Assembly (NCBI RefSeq): GCF_004136015.1
Contig: NZ_CP024866.1
Location: 4,344,563-4,396,762, forward strand
DNA length: 52,200 nt
From: Pseudomonas sp. ACM7
GTDB lineage: Bacteria; Pseudomonadota; Gammaproteobacteria; Pseudomonadales; Pseudomonadaceae
Direction: 5' to 3'
Shown here: in pieces, positions 25,184-34,553 of the stretch
Layout of the letters: each line of letters begins with the position of its first letter
How positions within the stretch are numbered: position 1 is the stretch's first letter
Made by a program: the position numbers and the translations under genes
The notes under the pieces: generated by a model
Database searches by the model: none
What the model was told of the DNA's origin: nothing
The model's input: only the letters and a program-made list of their open reading frames with translations

Positions 25184-26308
25184 ATGCCGCTGCAACGTCT
25201 GGAAAGTCTGTCCGAAATCGCGTCGCAGACGTGGGATGCCCTGGTGCCCGAGAATCAGCCCTTTCTGCGCCACGCCTTTCTCCGCGCGCTGGAAGACAGC
25301 GGCAGCGTCGGCCCTCATTCCGGCTGGCAACCCGAGCATTTGTTGCACATCGAAGGCGATCGCCTGATTGCTGCGCTGCCCAGTTACCGCAAATGGCATT
25401 CCTACGGCGAGTACGTGTTCGATCACGCCTGGGCCGATGCCTGTGAGCGTGCCGGTATCGATTACTACCCCAAGCTGCTGACGGCTGTGCCGTTCAGTCC
25501 GGTCAGCGGCCCGCGTTTGCTGGCGGCCACGCTCGAGGACGGTTTCGAACTGTTGAAAAGCCTGCCGGGCTACCTTGAAATCGAACAACTCTCCAGTGCC
25601 CACATCAACTTCACCGACCCGTTCACTGACGCGGCCTTGGCCGAGCAGCCAGGCTGGTTGCAGCGAATCGGCTGTCAGTACCACTGGCAGAATCGTGGCT
25701 ATCGGGATTTTCAGGACTTCCTCGACGTCCTCAGTTCGCGCAAGCGCAAGCAGATGCGCAAGGAGCGCGAACAAGTGGCGGGGCAGGGTATTGATTTCGA
25801 ATGGCTTGAAGGTAGGCAGCTCGATCAGGCGCAGTGGGATTTTGTCTATGCCTGCTACGCCAACACCTACGCAGTGCGTCGGCAAGCGCCGTATCTGACG
25901 CGGGAGTTTTTCAGTTTGCTGGCCGAGCGCATGCCAGAGTCGATTCGTGTGGTGTTGGCCAAGCAAGGCTCACGGCCGGTGGCAATGGCCTTCAGTCTGG
26001 TGGGTGGCGACAGCTTTTACGGTCGTTACTGGGGCTGTCTGGCGGAGTTCGACCGTCTGCATTTCGAGACCTGTTTCTACCAGGGCATGGACTACGCGAT
26101 TGCCAATGGCTTCCAGCGATTCGATGCCGGTGCTCAGGGTGAGCACAAGTTGATTCGCGGGTTTGAGCCCGTGATCACTCATTCATGGCATTACCTTCGC
26201 CACCCTGGACTGAAAGCAGCGGTGAAGGATTTTCTCGAGCGGGAACGGGTGGGGGTGCAGGCGTATGCGCACGAGGCAAAATCGGCTTTGCCCTACCGGC
26301 AGACTTAA
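25184..26308 (+). CDS. FemAB/GNAT-like N-acyltransferase (DUF482, COG3146)
   Basis: A 374-residue protein of the COG3146 family, which has an acyl-CoA acyltransferase fold related to FemAB peptidoglycan enzymes. Typical segments are PFLRHAFLRALEDSGSVG, the central SRKRKQMRKER block (about residue 188) and the C-terminal GFQRFDAGAQGEHKLIRGF with SWHYLRHPGL. The biological substrate is not established. The ATG at 25184 has AGGGA 8 bp upstream; the open frame from 25121 adds 21 residues of poor quality. Divergent from the porin. The 260 bp after it are AT-richer and lead into the delta-60 gene. Confidence 0.85.
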   Translation: MPLQRLESLSEIASQTWDALVPENQPFLRHAFLRALEDSGSVGPHSGWQPEHLLHIEGDRLIAALPSYRKWHSYGEYVFDHAWADACERAGIDYYPKLLTAVPFSPVSGPRLLAATLEDGFELLKSLPGYLEIEQLSSAHINFTDPFTDAALAEQPGWLQRIGCQYHWQNRGYRDFQDFLDVLSSRKRKQMRKEREQVAGQGIDFEWLEGRQLDQAQWDFVYACYANTYAVRRQAPYLTREFFSLLAERMPESIRVVLAKQGSRPVAMAFSLVGGDSFYGRYWGCLAEFDRLHFETCFYQGMDYAIANGFQRFDAGAQGEHKLIRGFEPVITHSWHYLRHPGLKAAVKDFLERERVGVQAYAHEAKSALPYRQT

Positions 26309-26568
26309 GGTCGCCGCGACGACTTTTTCATCGGCAGACGTTCGTTTGTAGTGCGTGCGCAATCTCCATCATGGATTCAGGCACCTTCGTCTTCCCTTGA
26401 AAACGTGGTTCCAGATGACTCGAATTATTTGTCGGACTTATGGATTGGTTCTCCGCTGAATCGATAAACCTGATACTTGTGTCAGTAGCTTTGTAAAAGA
26501 GATGAGTATTTAAATGGTCCTAAACCTCGTTTGGTTGTAAACGACTTGACCATCAAAGGTGCTTTATC

Positions 26569-27903
26569 ATGAACAAGCAACTTGACACTCTGCGCAAAGT
26601 GGCCGGCGATTTAGATCAAAGCTTCAATAAGGGAAGTGTGCTTACTTTTAGATTTTATGAGCGTGAGATGAATTTCGCATATGACGCCGTCGTAGGAGTG
26701 GATGAGCGGATTTATATCGCGGGTTCTGTCATTGGGCGATTTGCGATCGCTGTATTAAATCAGGATGGAACGTTTGCGAATGAGTTCAATGGTAACGGCA
26801 AGTTGCTGGATTCATTTCATGGTGATGAACGGTCCACGGGATATCGGATCAAGCTGGTCGACGGAAAGATCCGGTTGCTGGGTGAGACCGATGTGTCGAT
26901 GGAGGCTGGCGTAAGACGCTGTCCAGCGATTGCCAGTTATCATTTGAACGGTCAACTGGATACTGCATTTGGTGATGGCGGGTACAAGGTCATCAATCCC
27001 GATTTTGAAGCCGGCGTTGAATTTATCCATCACTATAACGATTTGCATTGGTCCACTCATGGCAATAAAACATACGTTGCGGCCTTTCGACCATACGATC
27101 TTTCCGTCGTAGTGACCTGCCTGAACATTCACGGCCAGGTGGACCCTCTGTTTGGTGTCGGCGGAGTAGCTACTATCAAACACCCTCGCACTGCGCAGAT
27201 GGCGCTTATCCGTGCTACGGACGAGGGTATCTACCTGGCAGGTTCATTTTCGATGGGGGGAGTTGACCGTAGAGCCTTTTGCAAACTCGACCTGGAAGGA
27301 GAGATGGATCTGAGTTTCGGTACCGACGGTTTTGTGCATGATGAAACTCCGTACTCGGGTGTAAGCGCACTGCCTCAGCATTCCAGTGCCACACTCCTGG
27401 GTGTCGGGAGAAACACCAATGGCTCCGATGAAGAGGGATACATCAGGTATCAAGGCGCCCTGGTGAGCCTCGATCAATTCGGTAACCCTGATAAAAATTT
27501 CAATGACGGCGCGCCGGTGTTCACCGAGATCGATTTTTCAACGGTCTGGATGACCGGGGCTGTTCAGGAAGATGGTGTAATCGTGGCATTAGGATCAACT
27601 GGAGATCCGAGGCCCTCGGCCCCACGTACAGCACCTGAACAGCCGGAGCTTAAGTACGTTGACCATAATAAACACGACAGGGCGCAGGAACGGGGCCTTG
27701 AAAGCTATCGATTTACCGTCGCACGTTTCTTGCGCGAGGGGGCTATTGATACAAGTTTCGGTAGAGATCATCGGGGTTGGATAACGTTTAATATTAACCA
27801 AGGGGCTGAGCCTATGGGTATTGCCGTGCAGTCGGACCACGCGATAATCGTCGTTGGGTTTACCGGTGATTACAGCGTTTTTGTTTGTCGGTTCAACGGT
27901 TGA
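26569..27903 (+). CDS. delta-60 repeat protein (beta-propeller-like)
   Basis: A 444-residue protein with recurring units of the delta-60 type: LDQSFNKGS, FANEFNGNGK, LDTAFGDGGY, VDPLFGVGGV, MDLSFGTDGF, PDKNFNDGA and IDTSFGRDHRG, each followed by strands such as IYLAGSF. About seven units suggest a propeller. No signal peptide is seen and no function is known for the family. AAGGTG lies 8 bp before the ATG. Its base composition is clearly more AT-rich than that of neighbouring genes, as is the 260-bp stretch before it, which suggests acquired DNA. It ends 18 bp from the stop of the truncated aquaporin gene. Confidence 0.85.
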   Translation: MNKQLDTLRKVAGDLDQSFNKGSVLTFRFYEREMNFAYDAVVGVDERIYIAGSVIGRFAIAVLNQDGTFANEFNGNGKLLDSFHGDERSTGYRIKLVDGKIRLLGETDVSMEAGVRRCPAIASYHLNGQLDTAFGDGGYKVINPDFEAGVEFIHHYNDLHWSTHGNKTYVAAFRPYDLSVVVTCLNIHGQVDPLFGVGGVATIKHPRTAQMALIRATDEGIYLAGSFSMGGVDRRAFCKLDLEGEMDLSFGTDGFVHDETPYSGVSALPQHSSATLLGVGRNTNGSDEEGYIRYQGALVSLDQFGNPDKNFNDGAPVFTEIDFSTVWMTGAVQEDGVIVALGSTGDPRPSAPRTAPEQPELKYVDHNKHDRAQERGLESYRFTVARFLREGAIDTSFGRDHRGWITFNINQGAEPMGIAVQSDHAIIVVGFTGDYSVFVCRFNG

Positions 27904-27921
27904 TCCGAATCGGTATTCGAG

Positions 27922-28509
27922 TTATGTGCCAACTGGATGTGGCAGAACACGGGCATCCAGACTTACGGTGACAGGGATCGAGATCAGGTGAATCAGCGTC
28001 AGGGCCAGGCCGATGGTGATCGGCGCCAGCCCGGCGGGGGCGCGTTTGTCGGTGGCACCGAGGATGATCAGCACGAACATCGCCGTCATCACCAGCTCAC
28101 AGACAAAGCCTGCGGCCATCGAGTATTTGCCGGGAGAATGCTCGCCGTAGCCGTTGGAAGCCAGACCGTTGGCGAGATCGAAGCCTTCCTTGCCGTTGGC
28201 GATGTAGTAGATCAAGGCCGCCGCGATAATCGCGCCAATCACCTGAGCGATGATGTAGGCGGGCAGCTCTTTGGCGGGGAATCGAGCGCCGACGAACAAA
28301 CCGACCGAGACGGCGGGGTTGAGATGACAGCCGGAAATATGGCCAATGGCGAATGCCATGGTCAGTACCGTCAGACCAAAGGCCAGGGCCACACCCAGCA
28401 CCCCGATCCCCAGCGGAGAAGACGCGGCCAGGACCGCACTGCCGCAACCCCCCAACACCAGCCAGAACGTACCTAACAACTCAGTGACTGAACGTTTGAA
28501 CAGAGACAA
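27922..28509 (-). pseudogene. aqpZ: aquaporin Z, C-terminally truncated
   Basis: 195 codons of an AqpZ-type water channel. Residues 1-181 are typical: [14 protein letters not shown], first NPA box HLNPAVSVG (N64-A66), [17 protein letters not shown] and [14 protein letters not shown]. Full-length AqpZ continues with NTSVNPARS and a sixth helix. Here, directly after SIPVT (codon ending at 27967), fourteen unrelated residues and a stop follow. The second NPA box, the selectivity-filter arginine and helix 6 are therefore missing, and a functional pore is unlikely. The breakpoint faces the AT-rich delta-60 gene, so a rearrangement or insertion there probably removed the 3' end. Confidence 0.88.
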
Positions 28510-28634
28510 GAGAGCGTCCTTGATAGGCTTCCTATCGAGACTGTATCGAGTGATGCCTCCTGCACATTTACGACAGGCTCATCTCCAGAACCTTGGCTGA
28601 TTACAGCAGGGGTTTTGCGGATTTCCAGCGGCCA

Positions 28635-28672
28635 TAAAAAACCGCCAAGGCCCGTGGTTGACGGTCTCTGAC
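28635..28672 (-). terminator. terminator of the ABC exporter operon
   Basis: On the minus strand CCGTCAA-CCACGGGCC-TTGGCGG (one G-U pair) is followed by six T, about 75 bp downstream of the ABC gene stop. On the plus strand ACGGTTTTTC makes it possibly bidirectional. Confidence 0.65.
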
Positions 28673-28697
28673 GGTTTTTCAGGGTGTCGAAGATAAA

Positions 28698-28721
28698 TGT
28701 GGGAGCGAGCTCGCTCCCACA
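28698..28721. repeat. compact REP palindrome
   Basis: A perfect 24-bp palindrome, TGTGGGAGCGAG and its exact complement with no spacer. It matches the core of the second REP family and lies 25 bp from the ABC gene stop. Confidence 0.85.
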
Positions 28722-28745
28722 GGGGACAGTGTTGATCACACGATA

Positions 28746-30578
28746 TCAATCGATGCCGACAAATCCACCCGTCTGGTGCTGCCACAACCGCGCATACAAC
28801 CCGCCATGGGCCAGCAGTTCGGCGTGGCTGCCGGTTTCGGCGATCTTGCCTTTTTCCAGCACCACCAGCCGGTCCATGCGGGCGATGGTCGAGAGCCGGT
28901 GAGCGATGGCGATCACGGTTTTGCCCTGCATCAGGGTTTCGAGGCTTTCCTGGATCGCCGCTTCGACTTCCGAGTCCAGCGCCGAAGTGGCCTCGTCCAT
29001 GATCAGGATCGGCGCGTCCTTGAGCAGCACGCGAGCAATCGCAATCCGCTGACGCTGGCCGCCGGAGAGTTTCACCCCGCGCTCACCGACGTGGGCATCG
29101 AAACCGGTGCGGCCTTCGGAGTCCGACAACAACGGAATGAACTCGTCGGCGCGGGCCTTGTGCACCGCCTCCCAGAGTTCGGCGTCGGTGGCGTCGGGTT
29201 TGCCGTACAGCAAATTGTCGCGGATCGAGCGATGCAGCAAGGACGTGTCCTGGGTGATCATGCCGATGCGCTCGCGCAGGCTTTCCTGGCCGACTTCGGC
29301 GATGTTCTGGCCGTCGATGAGGATGCGTCCGCCCTCCACGTCATAGAGGCGCAGCAGCAGGTTGACCAGTGTCGACTTGCCTGCGCCGGATGGACCGATC
29401 AGGCCGATTTTCTCGCCAGGCTTGATGGTCAGGTTGAGGTCGCCAATGATCCCGCTCTTCTTGCCATAGTGGAAATCCACGTGCTCGAAACGCACTTCGC
29501 CACAGGTTACCAGCAACGGTTTGGCCTGCTCACGATCAGTGACGCTGACCGGTTGAGAAATGGTCTGCAAACCGTCCTGAACCATGCCGATGTTTTCGAA
29601 AATGCCGGTGACCACCCACATGATCCAGCCGGACATGTTGACGATGCGGATCACCAGGCCGGTGGCCAGGGCAATGGCGCCTACGGTGATCAGCGACTGC
29701 GTCCACAGCCACAGGGCCAGGCCGGTGGTGCCGACGATCAGCAAGCCGTTCATGCTGGTGATGACCACGTCCATGCTGGTGACCACCCGGCCGGCCAGTT
29801 GGGCTTTTTCGGTTTGTTCCTTGATCGCTTCGCGAGCGTATTGCTGCTCGAAATTGGTGTGGGCGAACAGCTTCAGGGTGGTGATATTGGTGTAGCCGTC
29901 GACAATCCGTCCCATGAGTTTGGAGCGCGCATCGGAGGACACGACCGAACGTTCCTTGACCCGTGGCACGAAGTAGTAAAGGGCACTGATGAAGGCGACG
30001 ATCCAGGTCAGCAGCGGGATCATCAGGCGCCAGTCGGCTTCGGCGAACAGCACCAGCGAACTGATCGCGTAGATCAGCACGTGCCACAGCGCGTCCACGG
30101 CTTGCACGGCTGAATCGCGCAGCGAGTTGCCGGTTTGCATGATGCGTTGGGCGATGCGTCCGGCGAAGTCGTTCTGGAAAAAATTCAGGCTCTGTTTGAG
30201 CACATAACTGTGGTTCTGCCAGCGGATCAGGCTGGTCATGCTGGGGCTCAGGGTCTGGTGCACCAGCAGGTCATGCAGGCCAACAAAAATCGGCCGAAAA
30301 ACCAGGGCTACCACCGCCATCCAGGCCAGTTCGATGCCGTGTTCCTTGAAGAAGTCGACGTTAGGCGTGCCTTGGGTCAGGTCGATGATGCGACTCAGGT
30401 AACTGAACAGCGCTACTTCGATCAGCGCACCGATCAGACCGACGAACAGCAGGACGGCGAAACTCGGCCAGACCTGCTTCAGATAATAGGTATAAAAAGG
30501 GAGAACCCGATCCGGCGGAGCGGCCGTCGGGGCCTCGCGGAAAATGTCGATCAGTTTCTCGAAACGGCGATAAAGCAT
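28746..30578 (-). CDS. ABC exporter, fused permease and ATPase
   Basis: A 610-residue half-transporter. The N-terminal half has about six membrane helices (about residues 35-330). The C-terminal ATPase has Walker A GPSGAGKST (about 400), a Q-loop region, signature LSGGQRQR, Walker B ILIMDEATSALDS and the H-loop AHRLST. It resembles the MsbA/multidrug exporter class; substrate unknown. The ATG at 30578 has GGAG 5 bp upstream, so the open frame to 30629 is not used. It is the last gene of a minus-strand run with ppiA (82-bp gap), the hydrolase and a LysR gene. Confidence 0.92.
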   Translation of the reverse strand: MLYRRFEKLIDIFREAPTAAPPDRVLPFYTYYLKQVWPSFAVLLFVGLIGALIEVALFSYLSRIIDLTQGTPNVDFFKEHGIELAWMAVVALVFRPIFVGLHDLLVHQTLSPSMTSLIRWQNHSYVLKQSLNFFQNDFAGRIAQRIMQTGNSLRDSAVQAVDALWHVLIYAISSLVLFAEADWRLMIPLLTWIVAFISALYYFVPRVKERSVVSSDARSKLMGRIVDGYTNITTLKLFAHTNFEQQYAREAIKEQTEKAQLAGRVVTSMDVVITSMNGLLIVGTTGLALWLWTQSLITVGAIALATGLVIRIVNMSGWIMWVVTGIFENIGMVQDGLQTISQPVSVTDREQAKPLLVTCGEVRFEHVDFHYGKKSGIIGDLNLTIKPGEKIGLIGPSGAGKSTLVNLLLRLYDVEGGRILIDGQNIAEVGQESLRERIGMITQDTSLLHRSIRDNLLYGKPDATDAELWEAVHKARADEFIPLLSDSEGRTGFDAHVGERGVKLSGGQRQRIAIARVLLKDAPILIMDEATSALDSEVEAAIQESLETLMQGKTVIAIAHRLSTIARMDRLVVLEKGKIAETGSHAELLAHGGLYARLWQHQTGGFVGID

Positions 30579-30660
30579 CAGTTCTCCGCCCGCGCACGGG
30601 CTCTCCTTTGAACAGTGTGAGCGGCGCACTCCGGCGGCCGCTCAAGACTTCCTGTGTAGC

Positions 30661-31218
30661 TTAGTCGATGACTTTGGCTGACTTGATGAACACAGGGTCG
30701 GCTGGCACATCTTTCATGCCGCCACGGGTGGTGGTTTGCGAGTTGACGATGACGTCCACCACGTCCATGCCTTTCACGACTTTACCGAAGACCGCATAGC
30801 CGTCACCGCTGTCGAGGAAGTCGTTGTCCTTGACGTTCACGAAGAACTGGCTAGTGGCCGAATCAGGATTAGAGGTGCGGGCCATGGACAGCGTGCCACG
30901 GACGTTATGCAGACCGTTTTTGGACTCGTTCTTGATCGGTGCCTTGGTTTCTTTCTGCTGCATTTGTTGAGTGAAACCGCCGCCCTGGATCATGAACCCT
31001 GGAATGACACGGTGAAAAATCGTGTTGTTGTAGAAGCCGCTGTTGACGTAATCAAGGAAGTTCTTGGTACTGATCGGCGCTTTGACCGGGTCCAGTTCGA
31101 TCTCGATCTGGCCGTTGGTGGTTTCCAGCAGCACGTGCGGCGCCTTGGCGGGCGTTGCGGCCATCAGGTTGGCGGCAAACAGAACGGAGCCAGCGACGAG
31201 GGCGATTTTTTTCAGCAT
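30661..31218 (-). CDS. ppiA: periplasmic peptidyl-prolyl cis-trans isomerase A
   Basis: A 185-residue cyclophilin that speeds proline isomerisation during folding of exported proteins. The signal peptide is [15 protein letters not shown] (about residues 6-20, cleavage after A20). The catalytic region [14 protein letters not shown] carries the conserved Arg-Pro-Phe surroundings; [19 protein letters not shown] and [14 protein letters not shown] complete the domain. The start overlaps the hydrolase stop by 7 bp, giving translational coupling on the minus strand. Confidence 0.94.
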   Translation of the reverse strand: MLKKIALVAGSVLFAANLMAATPAKAPHVLLETTNGQIEIELDPVKAPISTKNFLDYVNSGFYNNTIFHRVIPGFMIQGGGFTQQMQQKETKAPIKNESKNGLHNVRGTLSMARTSNPDSATSQFFVNVKDNDFLDSGDGYAVFGKVVKGMDVVDVIVNSQTTTRGGMKDVPADPVFIKSAKVID

Positions 31219-32027
31219 GGGTCAGTGATCCTGAGTGAGGTGGTGTCGACTGCGGTGAGAAACTCGAGCAGCGTTTGGTTGAATATTTCGGGTTGATCCA
31301 GCGGGGTGGCGTGGCGCGAATCGGCAATCACCACCAGCCGCGCATCGGGCAGCAGTTTTACGTAGGTCTCTTTCAGCGAAACCGGTGTGTAGTCACGGTC
31401 GGCGCTGACGATGAGGGTTGGACAGGAGACCCTCGAAAGTCGTTCCTGAACCCCCCAGCCAACGATTGCATCGAAGCTGGCGAGATAAGCATGTTTGTCG
31501 TTTTTTGCCCAGCGCTCGGCCATTTTTTGTCGCAAGTCACCCTGTTCGGGTTTCGGGAACAGCTTGCCGCCCAAGGCCGTGCCGATGGCGCCCAGACTGA
31601 GGACGCGCATCAGGCTCCAGCGCTTGAACCACTGCCAGTAATCGTCGCGGCTGCGCAGTTTGACCTCCGGCGCGCTGTTGACGATGCACAGGCTTTTGAG
31701 CAATTGCGGCTGATCCACGGCCAGTTGAAAACCGATCATGCCGCCCATGGACAGGCCCACGTAATGAGTGGGGCCGAGGTTCAGGTGTTCAATGAGGGCG
31801 ATCAGGTCGGCGCTGAACCCGGCGATGCTGTAGCGCTCGCGGGGTTTGTCGGAGCGACCGTGGCCGCGTACATCCGGGACGATCACCCGGTAGCGGGCCG
31901 ACAGCGCCGGGATCTGCTTTTCCCAGTCCAGGGTGCTGGAACCCAGCCCGTGAACCAGCAGCAACGGCGTGCCGTGGCCATATTCCTCATAGTGCAGGTT
32001 GCAACCTTCATGTTCGAAATAGGCCAT
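31212..32027 (-). CDS. alpha/beta-fold hydrolase
   Basis: A 271-residue enzyme with an oxyanion-hole [10 protein letters not shown] (about residue 26), DVRGHGRSD, a nucleophile elbow GLSMGGM (Ser about residue 96) and a C-terminal catalytic His in [11 protein letters not shown]. It fits the esterase/lactonase-type hydrolases, but the substrate cannot be inferred. It begins 14 bp after the LysR gene stop and overlaps ppiA by 7 bp, which suggests the LysR protein, hydrolase and ppiA are made from one message. Confidence 0.9.
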   Translation of the reverse strand: MAYFEHEGCNLHYEEYGHGTPLLLVHGLGSSTLDWEKQIPALSARYRVIVPDVRGHGRSDKPRERYSIAGFSADLIALIEHLNLGPTHYVGLSMGGMIGFQLAVDQPQLLKSLCIVNSAPEVKLRSRDDYWQWFKRWSLMRVLSLGAIGTALGGKLFPKPEQGDLRQKMAERWAKNDKHAYLASFDAIVGWGVQERLSRVSCPTLIVSADRDYTPVSLKETYVKLLPDARLVVIADSRHATPLDQPEIFNQTLLEFLTAVDTTSLRITDPC

Positions 32028-32041
32028 GCGTACACTCCGTG

Positions 32042-32965
32042 TCAGGCTTGTTCAGGGGCGGCGAAAGGTGCATCCAGCGGCGCAGTGTCGAAAGTGCGCA
32101 GCAGTTCGATAAGAATCTGCGTGGCCGGACCCAAGGGTTTGTCCTTGTTCGAGTACAGGTAGAAGCTCGGGTTGCGGCTGCCACCCTGGTCCAACGGTAG
32201 CAGCTTGAGCAGACCTTCCTTGAGTTCTCGTTCGATCATGTGCCGAGGCAACCAGGCGAAACCCAGGCCGCTGCTGACAAAAGTCGCCGCGGTGGCCAGG
32301 CTGCCGACGGTCCATCGCTGTTCCGCGCCGAGCCAGCCAACGTCCCGTGGCTGCTGGCGGCCGGAGTCGCGAATGACCACTTGCATCTGAGATTCCAGAT
32401 CCTGGAAGTTCAGTTCGCGGTTCAGTCGATGCAGCGCATGTTCCGGATGGGCAACGGCGACGAATTCAACATCGCTCAATTCCGCGCCCAAATAACCGGG
32501 AATGCTGAACCCGGTGATCGCCAGGTCCGCCACGCCTTCCAGCAACACTTCTTCGACACCCGACAACACCTCTTCGCGCAGACGCACCCGGCAGCCACGG
32601 CTCTGCGGCATGAACGCGGTCAAGGCGCGGACGAGGCGGGCGCTCGGGTAGGCGGCGTCAACCACCAGTCGCACTTCCGCTTCCCAGCCTTGTTCCATGT
32701 GGTGGGCCAGGTCTTCCAGCTGACTGGCCTGTTTCACCAGTTGCCGCGAACGACGCAGCAGCACGCCGCCGGCTTCGGTCAGCACCGCTTTGCGGCCGTC
32801 GATGCGCAACAGCGGCACGCCGAGCTGGTCCTGCATGCGCGCCACGGTGTAGCTCACCGATGATTGCGAGCGGTGCAGCGCTTCGGCGGCCTGGGCGAAA
32901 CCGCCGTGGTCGACCACGGCCTGTAACGTTCGCCATTGATCAAGGGTCACGCGGGGCGCTTTCAT
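32042..32965 (-). CDS. LysR-family regulator
   Basis: A 307-residue LysR protein. The helix-turn-helix is at the N-terminus (about residues 8-65, AQAAEALHRSQSSVSYTVAR) and an effector domain follows from about residue 95. It is the first gene of the minus-strand run that includes the hydrolase, ppiA and the ABC exporter, and is divergent from a small secreted protein gene 49 bp away. LysR genes usually regulate the divergent or following gene; which one here is not shown. Confidence 0.9.
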   Translation of the reverse strand: MKAPRVTLDQWRTLQAVVDHGGFAQAAEALHRSQSSVSYTVARMQDQLGVPLLRIDGRKAVLTEAGGVLLRRSRQLVKQASQLEDLAHHMEQGWEAEVRLVVDAAYPSARLVRALTAFMPQSRGCRVRLREEVLSGVEEVLLEGVADLAITGFSIPGYLGAELSDVEFVAVAHPEHALHRLNRELNFQDLESQMQVVIRDSGRQQPRDVGWLGAEQRWTVGSLATAATFVSSGLGFAWLPRHMIERELKEGLLKLLPLDQGGSRNPSFYLYSNKDKPLGPATQILIELLRTFDTAPLDAPFAAPEQA

Positions 32966-33014
32966 GAATAGCTCCTCTTGTCCTAAGCTGGCAGTCCTTA
33001 TTGGAGACTGCTGA

Positions 33015-33329
33015 ATGAAAAAATTCTGTTGCGTGCTGTTGGCAATGCTGCCGCTGACGGCGTTTGCCTATCCGATCGACGTTGAAAAACAGCTGAACGG
33101 CTTGAGCATCGACTACAACGCGTATGACACGGATAGCGACATCGCCTCCATTCAGGTGAACAACTACGGCACCACCGATGCGGCCTGTAAGGTAGTTTTC
33201 AACAATGGCCCGGAAGCGCCACGCACCCGCAATATCGAAGTGGCCGCTGGTAAACACAAAAATGCCACCGCCAAGTTCAACCGGAGCATCATCAAGATGC
33301 GTATCAAACTGACCTGCACCCCCAAATGA
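33015..33329 (+). CDS. small secreted protein, unknown function
   Basis: A 104-residue protein with a signal peptide (KKFCCVLLAMLPLTAFA, cleavage after residue 18). The mature part of about 86 residues is beta-rich (IASIQVNNYGTTDAACKVVF) with two cysteines that could form a disulfide. It has a basic C-terminal end. Homologues occur in Pseudomonas, some carrying a misleading 'phosphoglycerate kinase' name, which nothing in this sequence supports. Divergent from the LysR gene. Confidence 0.8.
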   Translation: MKKFCCVLLAMLPLTAFAYPIDVEKQLNGLSIDYNAYDTDSDIASIQVNNYGTTDAACKVVFNNGPEAPRTRNIEVAAGKHKNATAKFNRSIIKMRIKLTCTPK

Positions 33330-33340
33330 CCTTACAACCC

Positions 33341-33460
33341 TGTGGGAGCGGCGGTGCGGCGATCCGACTTGCTCGCGAAAGCGGTATGTCAGTCAACATT
33401 GATGTCGACTGACACGGCCTCTTCGCGAGCAAGTCGGATCGCCGCACCGCCGCTCCCACA
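33341..33460. repeat. REP doublet with 39-bp perfect arms
   Basis: Starts TGTGGGAGCGGCGGTGCGGC and ends with its complement at 33460. The arms match over 39 bp, around a 42-bp loop that itself contains GTCAGTCAACATTGATGTCG (an imperfect dyad). It lies after the small secreted protein gene. Confidence 0.85.
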
Positions 33461-33588
33461 AGGCATGCTCCGCTTATAAACGAATTTATTGATGGTTTAT
33501 AGCAGTTATTTGCGCTTTTTCATCGATTTAACTCTGTTTAACCTTCACTCCATCGACCTACAGCATTCTCAGATGGAGGCTACATCCC

Positions 33589-34188
33589 ATGTCCCGCGTT
33601 CTGATCATCGAAAGCAGCGCTCGTCAGCAAGACTCGGTTTCGCGTCAACTGACCCAGACCTTCATCAGCCAGTGGCAAACCGCGCACCCGAACGACCAGA
33701 TCACCGTTCGTGACCTGGCCGTCAACCCGGTACCGCATCTGGACATCAACCTGCTGGGCGGCTGGATGAAAGCTGCCGAACAGCGCAACGACATCGAACA
33801 GGTTTCCCTGGAACGCTCCAACCAGTTGACCGACGAACTGCTGGCCGCCGATGTGCTGGTCATGGCCGCTCCGATGTACAACTTCGCCATCCCGAGCACC
33901 CTCAAAGCCTGGCTCGACCATGTGCTGCGTGCCGGCGTGACCTTCAAATACACCGACACTGGCCCGCAAGGCTTACTCAGCGGCAAGTGTGCCTACGTGC
34001 TGACTGCGCGCGGCGGGATCTACGCCGGCAGCCCGGCGGATCACCAGGAACCCTACCTGCGTCAGGTCATGGGCTTCATCGGGATTCACGACGTGACGTT
34101 CATTCACGCCGAAGGCATGAACCTGGGCGGTGACTTCCAGGAGAAAGGCCTGAGCCAGGCCAACGCCAAGCTTTCCCTCGTCGCCTGA
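33589..34188 (+). CDS. azoR: FMN-dependent NADH-azoreductase
   Basis: A 199-residue flavodoxin-like quinone/azo reductase. The FMN phosphate loop is ESSARQQDSVSRQL (residues 6-19). The isoalloxazine-contacting region is PMYNFAIPSTLKAWLDHVLR, and GPQGLLSGK with LTARGG is typical of AzoR. It uses NAD(P)H to reduce quinones and azo compounds and is often part of electrophile-stress defence. GGAGG lies about 17 bp upstream of the ATG, so the spacing is long. It is monocistronic, with a strong terminator at 34297. Confidence 0.93.
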   Translation: MSRVLIIESSARQQDSVSRQLTQTFISQWQTAHPNDQITVRDLAVNPVPHLDINLLGGWMKAAEQRNDIEQVSLERSNQLTDELLAADVLVMAAPMYNFAIPSTLKAWLDHVLRAGVTFKYTDTGPQGLLSGKCAYVLTARGGIYAGSPADHQEPYLRQVMGFIGIHDVTFIHAEGMNLGGDFQEKGLSQANAKLSLVA

Positions 34189-34296
34189 GGCTTTAATCGC
34201 CAGATAATCCCTTGATGTTCAAGTGACCTGGCGCAACCTCTTCAAGGCTTTACGCGCATCGAACCTCCCTTTGCACTTGTTGCTCCTGAGTGCTGT

Positions 34297-34335
34297 AGCC
34301 CGATTGAACGCTTTAGCGAGATCGGGCTTTTTTTT
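34297..34335 (+). terminator. rho-independent terminator after azoR
   Basis: Outer stem AGCCCGAT / ATCGGGCT encloses a small CGC-TTTA-GCG hairpin and is followed by eight T (34328-34335). Confidence 0.85.
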
Positions 34336-34366
34336 GCCCGGGATTCGGGAGCGTGCACATAACCCC

Positions 34367-34471
34367 TGTGGGAGCGGGCTTGCTCGCGATTGCGGTGTGT
34401 CATTCAACATTGATACCGACTGGCACGCCCTCTTCGCGAGCAAGTCGAATCGTCGCACCGCCGCTCCCACA
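34367..34471. repeat. REP doublet (unequal arms)
   Basis: The left arm is TGTGGGAGCGGGCTTGCTCG. The right arm ends CACCGCCGCTCCCACA and carries an extra segment, so the arms belong to two subtypes. With the terminator at 34297 this fills the 365-bp gap between azoR and the next gene. Confidence 0.8.
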
Positions 34472-34553
34472 TTAGTGGATTTGTGTGTTGCCTGACGATT
34501 CGCAGAGAAGAGTAAAAACCGCTATCGTCGCCGCCATTCGAAACGAGGCGAGC

